DNA from: UBA668 sp963720695
GTDB taxonomy: Bacteria > Actinomycetota > Acidimicrobiia > Acidimicrobiales > Ilumatobacteraceae
Assembly (NCBI GenBank): GCA_963720695.1
Contig: CAVRGG010000004.1
Span: forward strand, 868,001-932,000
Reading direction: 5' to 3'
Length of the DNA stretch: 64,000 nt
Shown: positions 53,982 to 61,942 of the stretch, one piece after another
Layout of the letters: each line of letters opens with the position of its first letter
How positions within the stretch are numbered: the stretch's first letter is position 1
Notes under the pieces: model-generated
Databases searched by the model: none
What the model was told of the DNA's origin: nothing
What the model saw: only the letters and a program-made list of their open reading frames with translations
Position numbers and translations under genes: made by a program

Positions 53982-55580
53982 TCAGCCGAGCAGCGTGGCC
54001 AACTGATCGAGCAGCGGCGCGGGGTCGCTGCCGATGCCCTCGCCGTACAGCTTGACCTTCGGCTCGGTGCCGCTCGGACGCACCTGCACTCGCAACGCGT
54101 CACCGAGCTGGAGGCGCAGCAGACCCGCCTCCTCGAACCACTGCACCGACGTGACCTCGTGGTCGCCGACGTGCGTCGGCGGCTCGGCGCGCAGGCGGGC
54201 GACAGCGGCGGCGGCATCGACGGGCATCATCCGGATCGACTTCTCGGCCATCACGTGACGGCCGTAGGTCGCCACGATGGCGTCGAGGCGATCCTGCAGG
54301 GTGACGCCCTCGGCAGCGGCGACGGCGGCGACCTCGGCCATCAGCACTGCGGCCGTGATGCCGTCCTTGTCGAGCGGCTGACCGCACACCAGGTACCCGA
54401 GCGCCTGCTCGTAGCCGAAGACGAACCGGTGATCGGGGTTCTGGAGCACCGTGTGCCCGATCCACTTGAAACCGGTGAACGTCTCCAGACAGGTCACACC
54501 GTTGGCGGCGGCCATCCGTCCCAACAGCGACGACGACACCAGGGTGGTGATGACGAGTCGATCGTCGCCCGTGGTGTGTCGGAGGATGTGATCGGCGAGC
54601 AGCCAGCCGATCTCGTCGCCACCCAGGCGCCGCCAGCCGCCCTCGGGCGTGGGGATCGCCGCCCCGAGGCGATCGGCATCGGGGTCGTTGGCGATCGCCA
54701 CGTGCGCGCCGACGTCGGCGGCACGGGCCATCAGCAGGTCCATCGCCCCGGGTTCCTCGGGGTTCGGGAACGACACGGTCGGAAACCGCCCGTCGGGTTC
54801 CTGCTGCTGGGCGACCACGGCCGGGGCCGGCAGACCCGCACGGTCGAACGCCTCCACGAGGGTGGCGCCGCCGACGCCGTGCATCGCGGTGTACGCGACC
54901 TGGACGCCGGGGATCGACGGGCACAGGCGCACCGACGGGACGAACGCGAGGTACGCCTCGATCTCGTCGTGACCGAGCACGGTGATGAGCGGGTGGTCTT
55001 CCGGCGCGAGCTCGACCGCGGTGGGGTCGACGAGGTCGATGCACGCGGCGATGTCGACGTCGGCCGGGGGAACGATCTGCGCGCCGGTGCCCAGGTACAC
55101 CTTGTACCCGTTGTCGGCGGGCGGGTTGTGCGATGCCGTCACCATCACGCCCGCCGCCGCGCCCACCTCGGTGATGTTCCACGCCAGCACGGGAGTCGGG
55201 ACGACATGCGGGAAGACCATCGCCTTCACGCCCTTCGCCGCGCAGACGCGGGCGGTGTCCATTGCGAAGACGTCGCTCTTGCGCCGTGCGTCGTACCCGA
55301 TGATCACGCCCTGGTCGACGGTGCCGGGCACCGTGTCGAGCAGGTAGTCGACCAGACCGGCCGCGGCCTGCTGGACGACGAGCCGGTTCATCCGCTGCGG
55401 CCCGGCACCGACTGCGGCGCGCAGGCCGGCCGTGCCGAACTGCAGTCGGCCGGTGAAGCGCTCCTCGAGGTCGGCCTCGGGGCCGGCGAGAAGCGCCTCG
55501 AGCTCGGTGCGCATGTCGGCGTCGGGCTCGGCGGCGAGCCAGGCCCGCGCGGTGGATCGAAGGGCGGCGATGTCGGTCAT
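53982..55580 (-). CDS. Phosphoglucomutase/phosphomannomutase
   Basis: 532-residue alpha-D-phosphohexomutase. Catalytic phosphoserine loop TASHNPPADNGYKVY, metal-binding loop NDPDADRLG, sugar loop GDEIGWLL region and phosphate-binding RPSGTEPKVKLYGEG are all intact. In nucleoside-salvage contexts such enzymes can also act as phosphopentomutases, linking ribose-1-phosphate to ribose-5-phosphate; that would suit this neighbourhood but is inference. Start ATG 55580; it is 10 bases after the PfkB kinase gene on the same strand. Confidence 0.93.
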   Translation of the reverse strand: MTDIAALRSTARAWLAAEPDADMRTELEALLAGPEADLEERFTGRLQFGTAGLRAAVGAGPQRMNRLVVQQAAAGLVDYLLDTVPGTVDQGVIIGYDARRKSDVFAMDTARVCAAKGVKAMVFPHVVPTPVLAWNITEVGAAAGVMVTASHNPPADNGYKVYLGTGAQIVPPADVDIAACIDLVDPTAVELAPEDHPLITVLGHDEIEAYLAFVPSVRLCPSIPGVQVAYTAMHGVGGATLVEAFDRAGLPAPAVVAQQQEPDGRFPTVSFPNPEEPGAMDLLMARAADVGAHVAIANDPDADRLGAAIPTPEGGWRRLGGDEIGWLLADHILRHTTGDDRLVITTLVSSSLLGRMAAANGVTCLETFTGFKWIGHTVLQNPDHRFVFGYEQALGYLVCGQPLDKDGITAAVLMAEVAAVAAAEGVTLQDRLDAIVATYGRHVMAEKSIRMMPVDAAAAVARLRAEPPTHVGDHEVTSVQWFEEAGLLRLQLGDALRVQVRPSGTEPKVKLYGEGIGSDPAPLLDQLATLLG

Positions 55581-55590
55581 GGATGGATCC

Positions 55591-56574
55591 TCAGGGCAGG
55601 AGCGTCTTCAACTCCACGAGCGGGCGGGGGCCGACGTGGGAGATCACCTCGGCGGCGGCGATGGCACCCAGCTTCGCGCACTCGGCCAGCGAGCGGTCAC
55701 GGGTGTACCCGAACAGGAAGCCGGCGGCGAAGAGGTCGCCCGCACCCGTCGTGTCGAGCACGTGCTCGACCGGCTCCGCCGGGGCGTGGACGACGTCGTC
55801 GCGGTTGATGACGACACATCCCTCCTTGCCCATGGTGACCACGGCCAGCTTGCAGTCGGCTCGGACCAGTGCGATGGCTTCGTCGAGCGACTCGGCCTCG
55901 TAGAGCGACAGCAGTTCGTCCTCGTTGCCGAACAGGATGTCGACGGAGTCGGTGACGAGGGCGCGGAAGTCGTCGCGATGGCGGCCGACGCAGAACGAGT
56001 CGCTGAGCGTCAGTGACACCTCGCGCCCGTGGGCGTGCGCCACCGAGGCGGCGTGCCGAAAGGCCTCCTTCGCGGCCGGACGGTCGTACAGGTAGCCCTC
56101 CATGTAGAGCACCTTGCCCTTGGCCACGGTCTCCTCGTGGATGTCGGACGGCTGCAGAAGGCTCGACACGCCCAGGTAGGTGTTCATCGTGCGCTGCGCG
56201 TCAGGCGTGACGACGATGATGCAGCGACCCGTGGGTGTGTCGGCCTCGGGAGCGCCGGGCCGGAACTGCACGCCAACGGCTCGAAGGTCGTGGCCGAACA
56301 CGTTGCCGAGCTCGTCATCGCTGACCTTGCCGACGTACGCCGCACGGCCGCCCAACGACGCCACGCCACACATGGTGTTGGCGGCCGAGCCACCGCTCAT
56401 CTCCATCGCCGTCCCCAGCGCCCGATAGAGGTACAACGCGCGGTCGGTGTCGACGAGGGTCATCGAGCCCTTCACCAACTCGTACTGGTGGATGAACCCG
56501 TCGTCGGCATGAGCGATCACATCGACGAGCGCGTTGCCCACCCCCACCACGTCGTACTCCGGGGCCACTGACAC
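55591..56574 (-). CDS. PfkB-family carbohydrate kinase, adenosine kinase-like
   Basis: 327 residues. The N-terminal YDVVGVGNALVDVIA, the GGSAANTMCGVASLGG substrate region and the C-terminal anion hole DTTGAGDLFAAGFLFG are as in bacterial adenosine-kinase-like PfkB proteins. It probably phosphorylates adenosine or another nucleoside to its monophosphate, complementing the importer and deaminase upstream. GTG 56574 is chosen; GTG 56568 is alternative. The open frame beyond has no family resemblance. It is divergent from the aminopeptidase gene. Confidence 0.88.
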   Translation of the reverse strand: MSVAPEYDVVGVGNALVDVIAHADDGFIHQYELVKGSMTLVDTDRALYLYRALGTAMEMSGGSAANTMCGVASLGGRAAYVGKVSDDELGNVFGHDLRAVGVQFRPGAPEADTPTGRCIIVVTPDAQRTMNTYLGVSSLLQPSDIHEETVAKGKVLYMEGYLYDRPAAKEAFRHAASVAHAHGREVSLTLSDSFCVGRHRDDFRALVTDSVDILFGNEDELLSLYEAESLDEAIALVRADCKLAVVTMGKEGCVVINRDDVVHAPAEPVEHVLDTTGAGDLFAAGFLFGYTRDRSLAECAKLGAIAAAEVISHVGPRPLVELKTLLP

Positions 56575-56639
56575 GGCCGATAACGCTACCCGTAGTTGAC
56601 CGAGCGAACCCGTCTCCGGCCCCCGGATACGCTGACCGG

Positions 56640-59150
56640 GTGAATCCGTACCGCCTGCCCCGAGCCGTCGTCCCCCATCGATACTCACTCGCGCTGGAGC
56701 CAGATCTCGGCCACGCGACCTTTTCCGGCCACGTCATCATCGACGCCAACGTCAACGAGGCGGCGCAGCAGATCATGCTCAATGCGGCCGAGCTCGACAT
56801 CGTGTCGGTGACCGTCGACGGCGTCGACGCACCGTTCGAGTTGCACGAATCCACCGAGCGGCTGATCGTCGACCACCCCGTCGCCGTGGGCACGGTGGCC
56901 CTCGAGATCGAGTTCAAGGGCATCCTCAACGACAAGCTCCGCGGCTGGTATCGCAGCACCTACAAGGACGCCGACGGAGTCGAACAGGTCATCGCCACGT
57001 CCCAGATGCAGGCCACCGACTGCCGCCGGGCCTTCCCCTGTTTCGACGAGCCCGACTTCAAGGCCGTGTTCGACATCACCTTGGTCATCGAGGCGGACCT
57101 GCTGGCCGTCTCGAACGGACCCGAGGTCGAGCGCACGACCCAGCTCAACGGCAAGGTCGCGGTGCGCTTCGCGCCGACGATGCCGATGAGCACCTACCTG
57201 GTCGCCGTGGTGGTCGGCCCGTTGGAGGCCACCGAGCCCGTGCAGGTGCCGCGGCCCGACGGGGGCACGATCCCGCTGCGCATCATCCACGTGCCCGGCA
57301 AGGGACACCTCACCGCGTTCGGCCTCGACGTCGGCAAGTTCTCACTGGAGTGGTACCAGGAGTACTACGGCATCCCGTACCCCACCGAGAAGTGCGACAT
57401 GCTCGCCCTGCCCGACTTCGCCGCAGGGGCGATGGAGAACCTCGGGTGCATCACGTATCGCGAGAACCTGCTGCTGGCCGACCCGGCGACCGCCACCCAG
57501 ATCGAGCTCCAGACCCTCGCCGATGTGGTCGCGCACGAGCTCGCCCACATGTGGTTCGGTGACCTCGTCACGATGAAGTGGTGGAACGGGATCTGGCTCA
57601 ACGAGGCCTTCGCCACCTTCATGGAGATCGCCGCCTGCGCCGACTACCGGCCCGACTGGCTGCGCTGGACCACGTTCAGCCTCGAGCGCAGCATGGCCTT
57701 CGAGGTCGACTCGCTCGCGAACACCCGCAGCGTCGAGTTCCCGGTCGAGGCGCCGGCGGACTGCGACGGCATGTTCGACGTGCTGACCTATCAGAAGGGT
57801 GGCTCGCTGCTGCGCATGCTCGAGCAGTACCTCGGCGAGGAGCAGTTCCGACGCGGGATCAGCCACTACCTGTCGACCCACGAATACGGGAACACCGAGA
57901 CCAGCGACCTGTGGGACGCGATCGAGGAGGTCAACCCCACCGCTCCGGTGCGCAAGCTGATGGACAGCTGGATCTGGCAGCCCGGCTACCCGCTCGTCGC
58001 CGCGCGCCTCGACGGGAGCACGCTCGTGCTCAGCCAGCAGCGCTTCGCCTACGGCGACACCGAGGACCCGACGCTGTTCGTCGTACCGGTGCACCTGCGC
58101 ATCGACGGCGAGGATTCGAAGGTGCTGCTCGACGGGTTCGAGCTGCGCGTGCCGCTGCCCTCGCCCGACAGCGCCGTCGTGGTGAACGCCGGCGGGCACG
58201 GCTTCATGCGCGTCGCCTACGACACGTCGCTGCGCAGCCGCCTCGTCGGTGCCGAGCTCGACTCACTGACCATCATCGACCGCTACAACATGGTCGACGA
58301 CGCGTGGAACGAAGTCGTCGCCGGTCGCCTCGCCGCCGCCGACTTCCTCGCCTTCGTCGAAGGCTTCGGGGCCACGCGAGACCTCGCCGTGTGGCAGGCG
58401 ATGGCCATCGGCCTGCGCGGCGTCGGGCGGCTCGTCGAGGGCGAGGCGTACGAGGCGTTCCAGCGTCGGGTCGCTGCGCTCGTGCGTCCGGCCCTGGACG
58501 ACGTCGGCCCCGACCCCGTCGCCGGCGAGAGTGATCTGGTCGCCAAGCTCCGCGGTCTGTTGCTCGGCCTCGCCGCCGTCCTCGGGGGCGACACCGCCGC
58601 ACAGAGCCGGTGTCGAGCGATCGTCGACGGGGCGTCCACCGATCCTGAACTGATCGCCGCCGCGACCAACGCCGTCGCCGCGGACGGCACCGACGCCGAC
58701 TACGAGCGGTTCCTCGACGGATTCCGCACCGCCGCCACCCCACAGGAGCAGCTGCGCTGCCTCTACGCGTTGGCCGAGTTCCCCGAGCAGGCCCAGATCG
58801 AACGGACCATCGAGTTCGCGTTCTCGGGCGAGGTCAGGTCGCAGAACGCACCGTTCCTGCTCAACCGCTGCATCTCCAACCGGTGGCACGGCGAGATGGC
58901 GTGGGACGCGGTACGGCGGCGGTGGAACGAGGCGAACGATCTCTTCCCCAACAACACCATCGTGCGGATGATCGACCCGGTGAAGCTGCTCACCCGCCCG
59001 GAGGTCACCGCCGATGTGCAGAGCTTCTTCTCCGAGCACCCCATCGTGCAGGCGACCAAGACGCTCGATCAGATCCTCGAGCGCCAGCGCGTGAACGCGG
59101 CGATGTTCGAGCGCGAGGCCGACCGGCTCCCCGCCGCACTCGGGGACTGA
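56640..59150 (+). CDS. pepN: M1-family aminopeptidase N
   Basis: 836 residues. Substrate-binding GAMENLGCITYRE and the zinc site HELAHMWFGDLVTMKWWNGI with its downstream NEAFATFMEI Glu define a gluzincin M1 peptidase. A C-terminal ERAP1-like helical domain fills residues ~520-836. It trims N-terminal residues from peptides in the cytoplasm. GTG 56640 lies six bases after TACGCT (56628-56633), so the message is probably leaderless. Its stop is immediately followed by the next GTG. Confidence 0.95.
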   Translation: MNPYRLPRAVVPHRYSLALEPDLGHATFSGHVIIDANVNEAAQQIMLNAAELDIVSVTVDGVDAPFELHESTERLIVDHPVAVGTVALEIEFKGILNDKLRGWYRSTYKDADGVEQVIATSQMQATDCRRAFPCFDEPDFKAVFDITLVIEADLLAVSNGPEVERTTQLNGKVAVRFAPTMPMSTYLVAVVVGPLEATEPVQVPRPDGGTIPLRIIHVPGKGHLTAFGLDVGKFSLEWYQEYYGIPYPTEKCDMLALPDFAAGAMENLGCITYRENLLLADPATATQIELQTLADVVAHELAHMWFGDLVTMKWWNGIWLNEAFATFMEIAACADYRPDWLRWTTFSLERSMAFEVDSLANTRSVEFPVEAPADCDGMFDVLTYQKGGSLLRMLEQYLGEEQFRRGISHYLSTHEYGNTETSDLWDAIEEVNPTAPVRKLMDSWIWQPGYPLVAARLDGSTLVLSQQRFAYGDTEDPTLFVVPVHLRIDGEDSKVLLDGFELRVPLPSPDSAVVVNAGGHGFMRVAYDTSLRSRLVGAELDSLTIIDRYNMVDDAWNEVVAGRLAAADFLAFVEGFGATRDLAVWQAMAIGLRGVGRLVEGEAYEAFQRRVAALVRPALDDVGPDPVAGESDLVAKLRGLLLGLAAVLGGDTAAQSRCRAIVDGASTDPELIAAATNAVAADGTDADYERFLDGFRTAATPQEQLRCLYALAEFPEQAQIERTIEFAFSGEVRSQNAPFLLNRCISNRWHGEMAWDAVRRRWNEANDLFPNNTIVRMIDPVKLLTRPEVTADVQSFFSEHPIVQATKTLDQILERQRVNAAMFEREADRLPAALGD

Positions 59151-59151
59151 G

Positions 59152-59758
59152 GTGTACCTGCCGGCGGCCTTCGCGGCCGACGACGAGTGGGCGTGTTCGG
59201 TGATCGATCGGTTCCCGCTCGCGCAGATCGTCGTGTCCACCGACGACGGGCTCGTCGCAGGGCCGGTCCCGATGGTCCGTCGTGGTGAGTCGCTCGTCGG
59301 TCACGTCGCGCGGCCCGAACGCGCTGTGGCACCACCCTGGCGCCGCGCTCGCGATCTTCAGCGGCGCCGACACCTACATCTCGCCGAGTTGGTTTCCCGG
59401 CAAGGCCGAGCACGGCAAGGTCGTACCGACCTGGAACTACGAAACCGTCCACGCCCACGGCACCCTGGTGATCCACGACGACCAGGCATGGAAGCGAGCG
59501 CTGGTCGAACTGCTGACCACCACCTTCGAGGATCCGTTGCCGACGCCGTGGAACGTCGGCGATGCGCCCTCCGACTTCATCGAGAACGCGCTGCGCGGCA
59601 TCGTCGGCATCGAACTGGTCGACGTCCGCATCGAGGCGAAGCGGAAGATGAGCCAGAACCGGGCCGCAGCCGATCGTGACGGAGCCATCGCCGCGCTCGA
59701 GGAGGGTGACGCCCGCCAGCGTGACGTCGCTCGCTCCATGCGAGACTCTGCGCCATGA
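59152..59758 (+). CDS. PaiB-like FMN-binding protein, frameshifted
   Basis: Together the two frames encode about 200 residues typical of PaiB/FMN-binding negative regulators: MYLPAAFAADDEWACSVIDR and VAGPVPMVRRGESLVGHVAR in the first frame. ALWHHPGAALAIFSGADTYI, SPSWFPGKAEHGKVVPTWNY and HAHGTLVIHDD follow in the second. An extra C in the CCC run at 59314-59316 breaks the frame; repaired, it reads HVARPNALWHH. The start is GTG 59152, two bases after the aminopeptidase stop. The stop overlaps the dioxygenase ATG. Function is probably flavin binding or reduction; a regulatory role is known only for Bacillus PaiB. Confidence 0.83.
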
Positions 59759-60606
59759 GCACCGTCACCGTGGATCGAATCGCCGGCGCGCTGGGCGCGG
59801 AGCTCCACGGACTCGACCTGACCCGTGAGCTGACCCAGGGCGAGCTCGACCTGCTCCGCGAGGCGTTGCTCGGGCACAAGGTCGTCTTCCTGCGCGACCA
59901 GCCGTACGCCACCGAGCATCTCGAGCGCCTCACCGTGCAACTCGGCGGTCACGGCCACACCCCGTTCCTCGAGTCGATGGAGGGTCACCCTGGCGTCGTC
60001 AAGGTCGTCCGTGAGGCCGACGAGGGAGGCTTCAACTTCGGGGGGCAATGGCACAGCGACTGGAGCTTCCAGCCCGAGCCGCCGGCGTTCACGTTGCTGT
60101 GGTCGGTGGAGGTCCCACCGCACGGCGGCGACACGATGTGGTGCAACCAGGAGATGGCACTCGACACGCTCAGCGACGGGTTGCGGGTGACGCTCGACGA
60201 GCTCGACGCGGTGCACTCCGCCGGCTGGGCGTACTCGGCGAACGGCGTCCTGGCTCGATCGGCCAAGGGCCGCTCGATGCAGATCAACACCTCCGACGAC
60301 GCACTGCTCGAGCAGGTGCACCCGGCCGTCACGGTGCACCCCGAGACGGGCCGATCGGCGCTGTTCGTGAACCCCACCTACACGGTTCGCTTCGCCGGTT
60401 GGTCGGCCGCGGACAGCGCGCCGTTGCTGCAGCACCTGTACCAGCACGCCACCCGCGACGCCTTCACGTGCCGGTTCCGCTGGACGCCGAACACGCTCGC
60501 CATCTGGGACAACCGCTGCACGCAGCACAACGCACTCAACGACTACCAGGGCCACCGACGCGAGTTGCACCGCACCACGGTCGCGGGCACCGCACCCACC
60601 CGCTGA
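59755..60606 (+). CDS. TauD/TfdA-family Fe(II)/2-oxoglutarate dioxygenase
   Basis: 283 residues. The N-terminal GALGAELHGLDLTRELT is typical of TauD-type enzymes. The iron triad is the HSD of QWHSDWSF and the distal His of CTQHNALNDY; the 2-oxoglutarate Arg is probably in GHRRELHRTTVAG. It hydroxylates an unknown substrate: taurine, alkylsulfonates, alkylsulfates and aryloxyacetates are known for the family. The alkylsulfatase at the other end of the window makes a sulfur substrate tempting, but they are 57 kb apart. Confidence 0.9.
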   Translation: MSTVTVDRIAGALGAELHGLDLTRELTQGELDLLREALLGHKVVFLRDQPYATEHLERLTVQLGGHGHTPFLESMEGHPGVVKVVREADEGGFNFGGQWHSDWSFQPEPPAFTLLWSVEVPPHGGDTMWCNQEMALDTLSDGLRVTLDELDAVHSAGWAYSANGVLARSAKGRSMQINTSDDALLEQVHPAVTVHPETGRSALFVNPTYTVRFAGWSAADSAPLLQHLYQHATRDAFTCRFRWTPNTLAIWDNRCTQHNALNDYQGHRRELHRTTVAGTAPTR

Positions 60607-60623
60607 CCAGCCAGCCGCGGAGA

Positions 60624-60661
60624 TGAGGTTTCTGGCGTCACCAGGTGCGCCAGAAACCTCA
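60624..60661 (+). terminator. 14-bp hairpin after the dioxygenase gene
   Basis: A perfect 14-bp stem (60624-60637 with 60648-60661) encloses a loop TCACCAGGTG, itself nearly palindromic. It lies 17 bases after the dioxygenase stop and before the next gene's ribosome site. A second hairpin at 61878-61914 shares the loop core. Confidence 0.75.
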
Positions 60662-60718
60662 CGACACGTCGTCGACCGACGGATGTGAGGCAGACTGACC
60701 GGCCAGGAGGTGACGAGC

Positions 60719-61285
60719 ATGCGCAAGGTGGTCGTGTACGAGCTGTTGTCCCTCGACGGTGTCGCCCAGGATCCCGACGAGTTCTTCGGCTGGGACGACG
60801 TGATGGACGTCAACCTGGGGGAGGTCATTGCCACGCAGGACAGCGTCATCCTCGGCCGGCGCAGCTACGACGAGTGGGCCGGGTACTGGCCCGGCAGCGA
60901 CCTCGAGCCCTTCGCGACGTTCATCAACTCGGTCGACAAGCACGTGGCCACCTCCTCACCGCTCGACCGGGCGTGGACCAACTCGACGGTGATCGACGGA
61001 GACCTGATCGGGTTCGTGCAGGACCTCCGGCAACGCTCCGGAGGCGACATCGGCGTGCACGCCAGCATCTCGGTCGCTCAGTCATTGCTCGCCGCGGGCG
61101 TCGTCGACGAGCTCAGGCTGGTGATCGCCCCGGCGATCGCCGGACGCGGGCGAAGGCTGCTCGACGGTGTCCCTGCGCACCGGCTCGAGGCGGTTGAGGT
61201 CGCCACCTCGCCGACGGGCCACCTGCTCGCCACGTACCGAGTCCTCGGTCCGTCGGACGTCGGCACAACCCCGGAGGCGATCTGA
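60719..61285 (+). CDS. RibD C-terminal/dihydrofolate reductase-like protein
   Basis: 188 residues. Family strings: KVVVYELLSLDGVAQDPDEF at the N-terminus, SVILGRRSYDEWAGYW and the C-terminal DELRLVIAPAIAGRGRRLL. These stand-alone RibD_C proteins are presumed NADPH-dependent reductases of unknown substrate. ATG 60719 is eight bases after AGGAGG (60705-60710); GTG 60710 overlaps the ribosome site and is rejected. A second member follows. Confidence 0.85.
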   Translation: MRKVVVYELLSLDGVAQDPDEFFGWDDVMDVNLGEVIATQDSVILGRRSYDEWAGYWPGSDLEPFATFINSVDKHVATSSPLDRAWTNSTVIDGDLIGFVQDLRQRSGGDIGVHASISVAQSLLAAGVVDELRLVIAPAIAGRGRRLLDGVPAHRLEAVEVATSPTGHLLATYRVLGPSDVGTTPEAI

Positions 61286-61315
61286 CGTCGCCCCGGCGTC
61301 AGGAGGAGCGATGAG

Positions 61316-61879
61316 ATGAGAGCACTTCGATACTCGATCAACGTCACGCTCGACGGCTGCTGCCATCACGAGGCAGGGCTCCCTCCGGACGAGGAGTCGA
61401 TGCGCTACTGGACCTCGTCGATGGAACGAGCCGGCGCCGTGCTGTTCGGCCGGGTCACCTACGAGATGATGGAGTCGGCGTGGCGGCGACCGTCCACGGG
61501 CACGTGGCCCGACTGGATGGGTGAATGGGAGATCCCGTTCGCCGAGGCCATCGACCGAGCGAAGAAGTACGTCGTGTCGAGCACCCTGACCGAAGTCGAT
61601 TGGAACGCCGAACTGGTGAAGGGCGACGTGGGGAAGGCGGTCCAGCAGCTCAAGCAGGAGCCGGGCGACGACCTCTTCGTGGGCGGCGTGACCCTCCCCC
61701 TGGCGTTGGCCGATCTGGGGCTGATCGACGAGTACGAGTTCGTCGTGCAACCGGTCCTGGCCGGGCACGGCCCGACCTTGCTCGCCGGTCTGCGCGACCG
61801 CATCCAGCTCGAACTGGTGGATCGCCATGAGTTCCGATCGGGCGCGGTCGCCCTGCGCTACAAGCCACGCGCGACTTGA
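61316..61879 (+). CDS. RibD C-terminal/dihydrofolate reductase-like protein
   Basis: 187 residues of the same superfamily as the preceding gene: RYSINVTLDGCCHHEAG, AVLFGRVTYEMMESAW, DLFVGGVTLPLALADLGLID. The two are only distantly alike, so not a recent duplication. AGGAGGAGCG provides the ribosome site; an ATG at 61311 opens only a two-codon frame, so ATG 61316 is the start. A hairpin begins at its last codon. Confidence 0.85.
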   Translation: MRALRYSINVTLDGCCHHEAGLPPDEESMRYWTSSMERAGAVLFGRVTYEMMESAWRRPSTGTWPDWMGEWEIPFAEAIDRAKKYVVSSTLTEVDWNAELVKGDVGKAVQQLKQEPGDDLFVGGVTLPLALADLGLIDEYEFVVQPVLAGHGPTLLAGLRDRIQLELVDRHEFRSGAVALRYKPRAT

Positions 61880-61914
61880 GGGTTACGCCGTCACCTGGTG
61901 GCGGCGTAACCCTC
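61878..61914 (+). terminator. 13-bp hairpin between convergent genes
   Basis: A perfect 13-bp stem (61878-61890 with 61902-61914) and a loop TCACCTGGTGG overlap the stop of the RibD-like gene and precede the helicase stop. It can terminate both strands. Its loop matches the hairpin at 60624-60661 (TCACC-W-GGTG). Confidence 0.75.
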
Positions 61915-61942
61915 GAGAATGGCGCCGGGCGGTGCCGCCACC

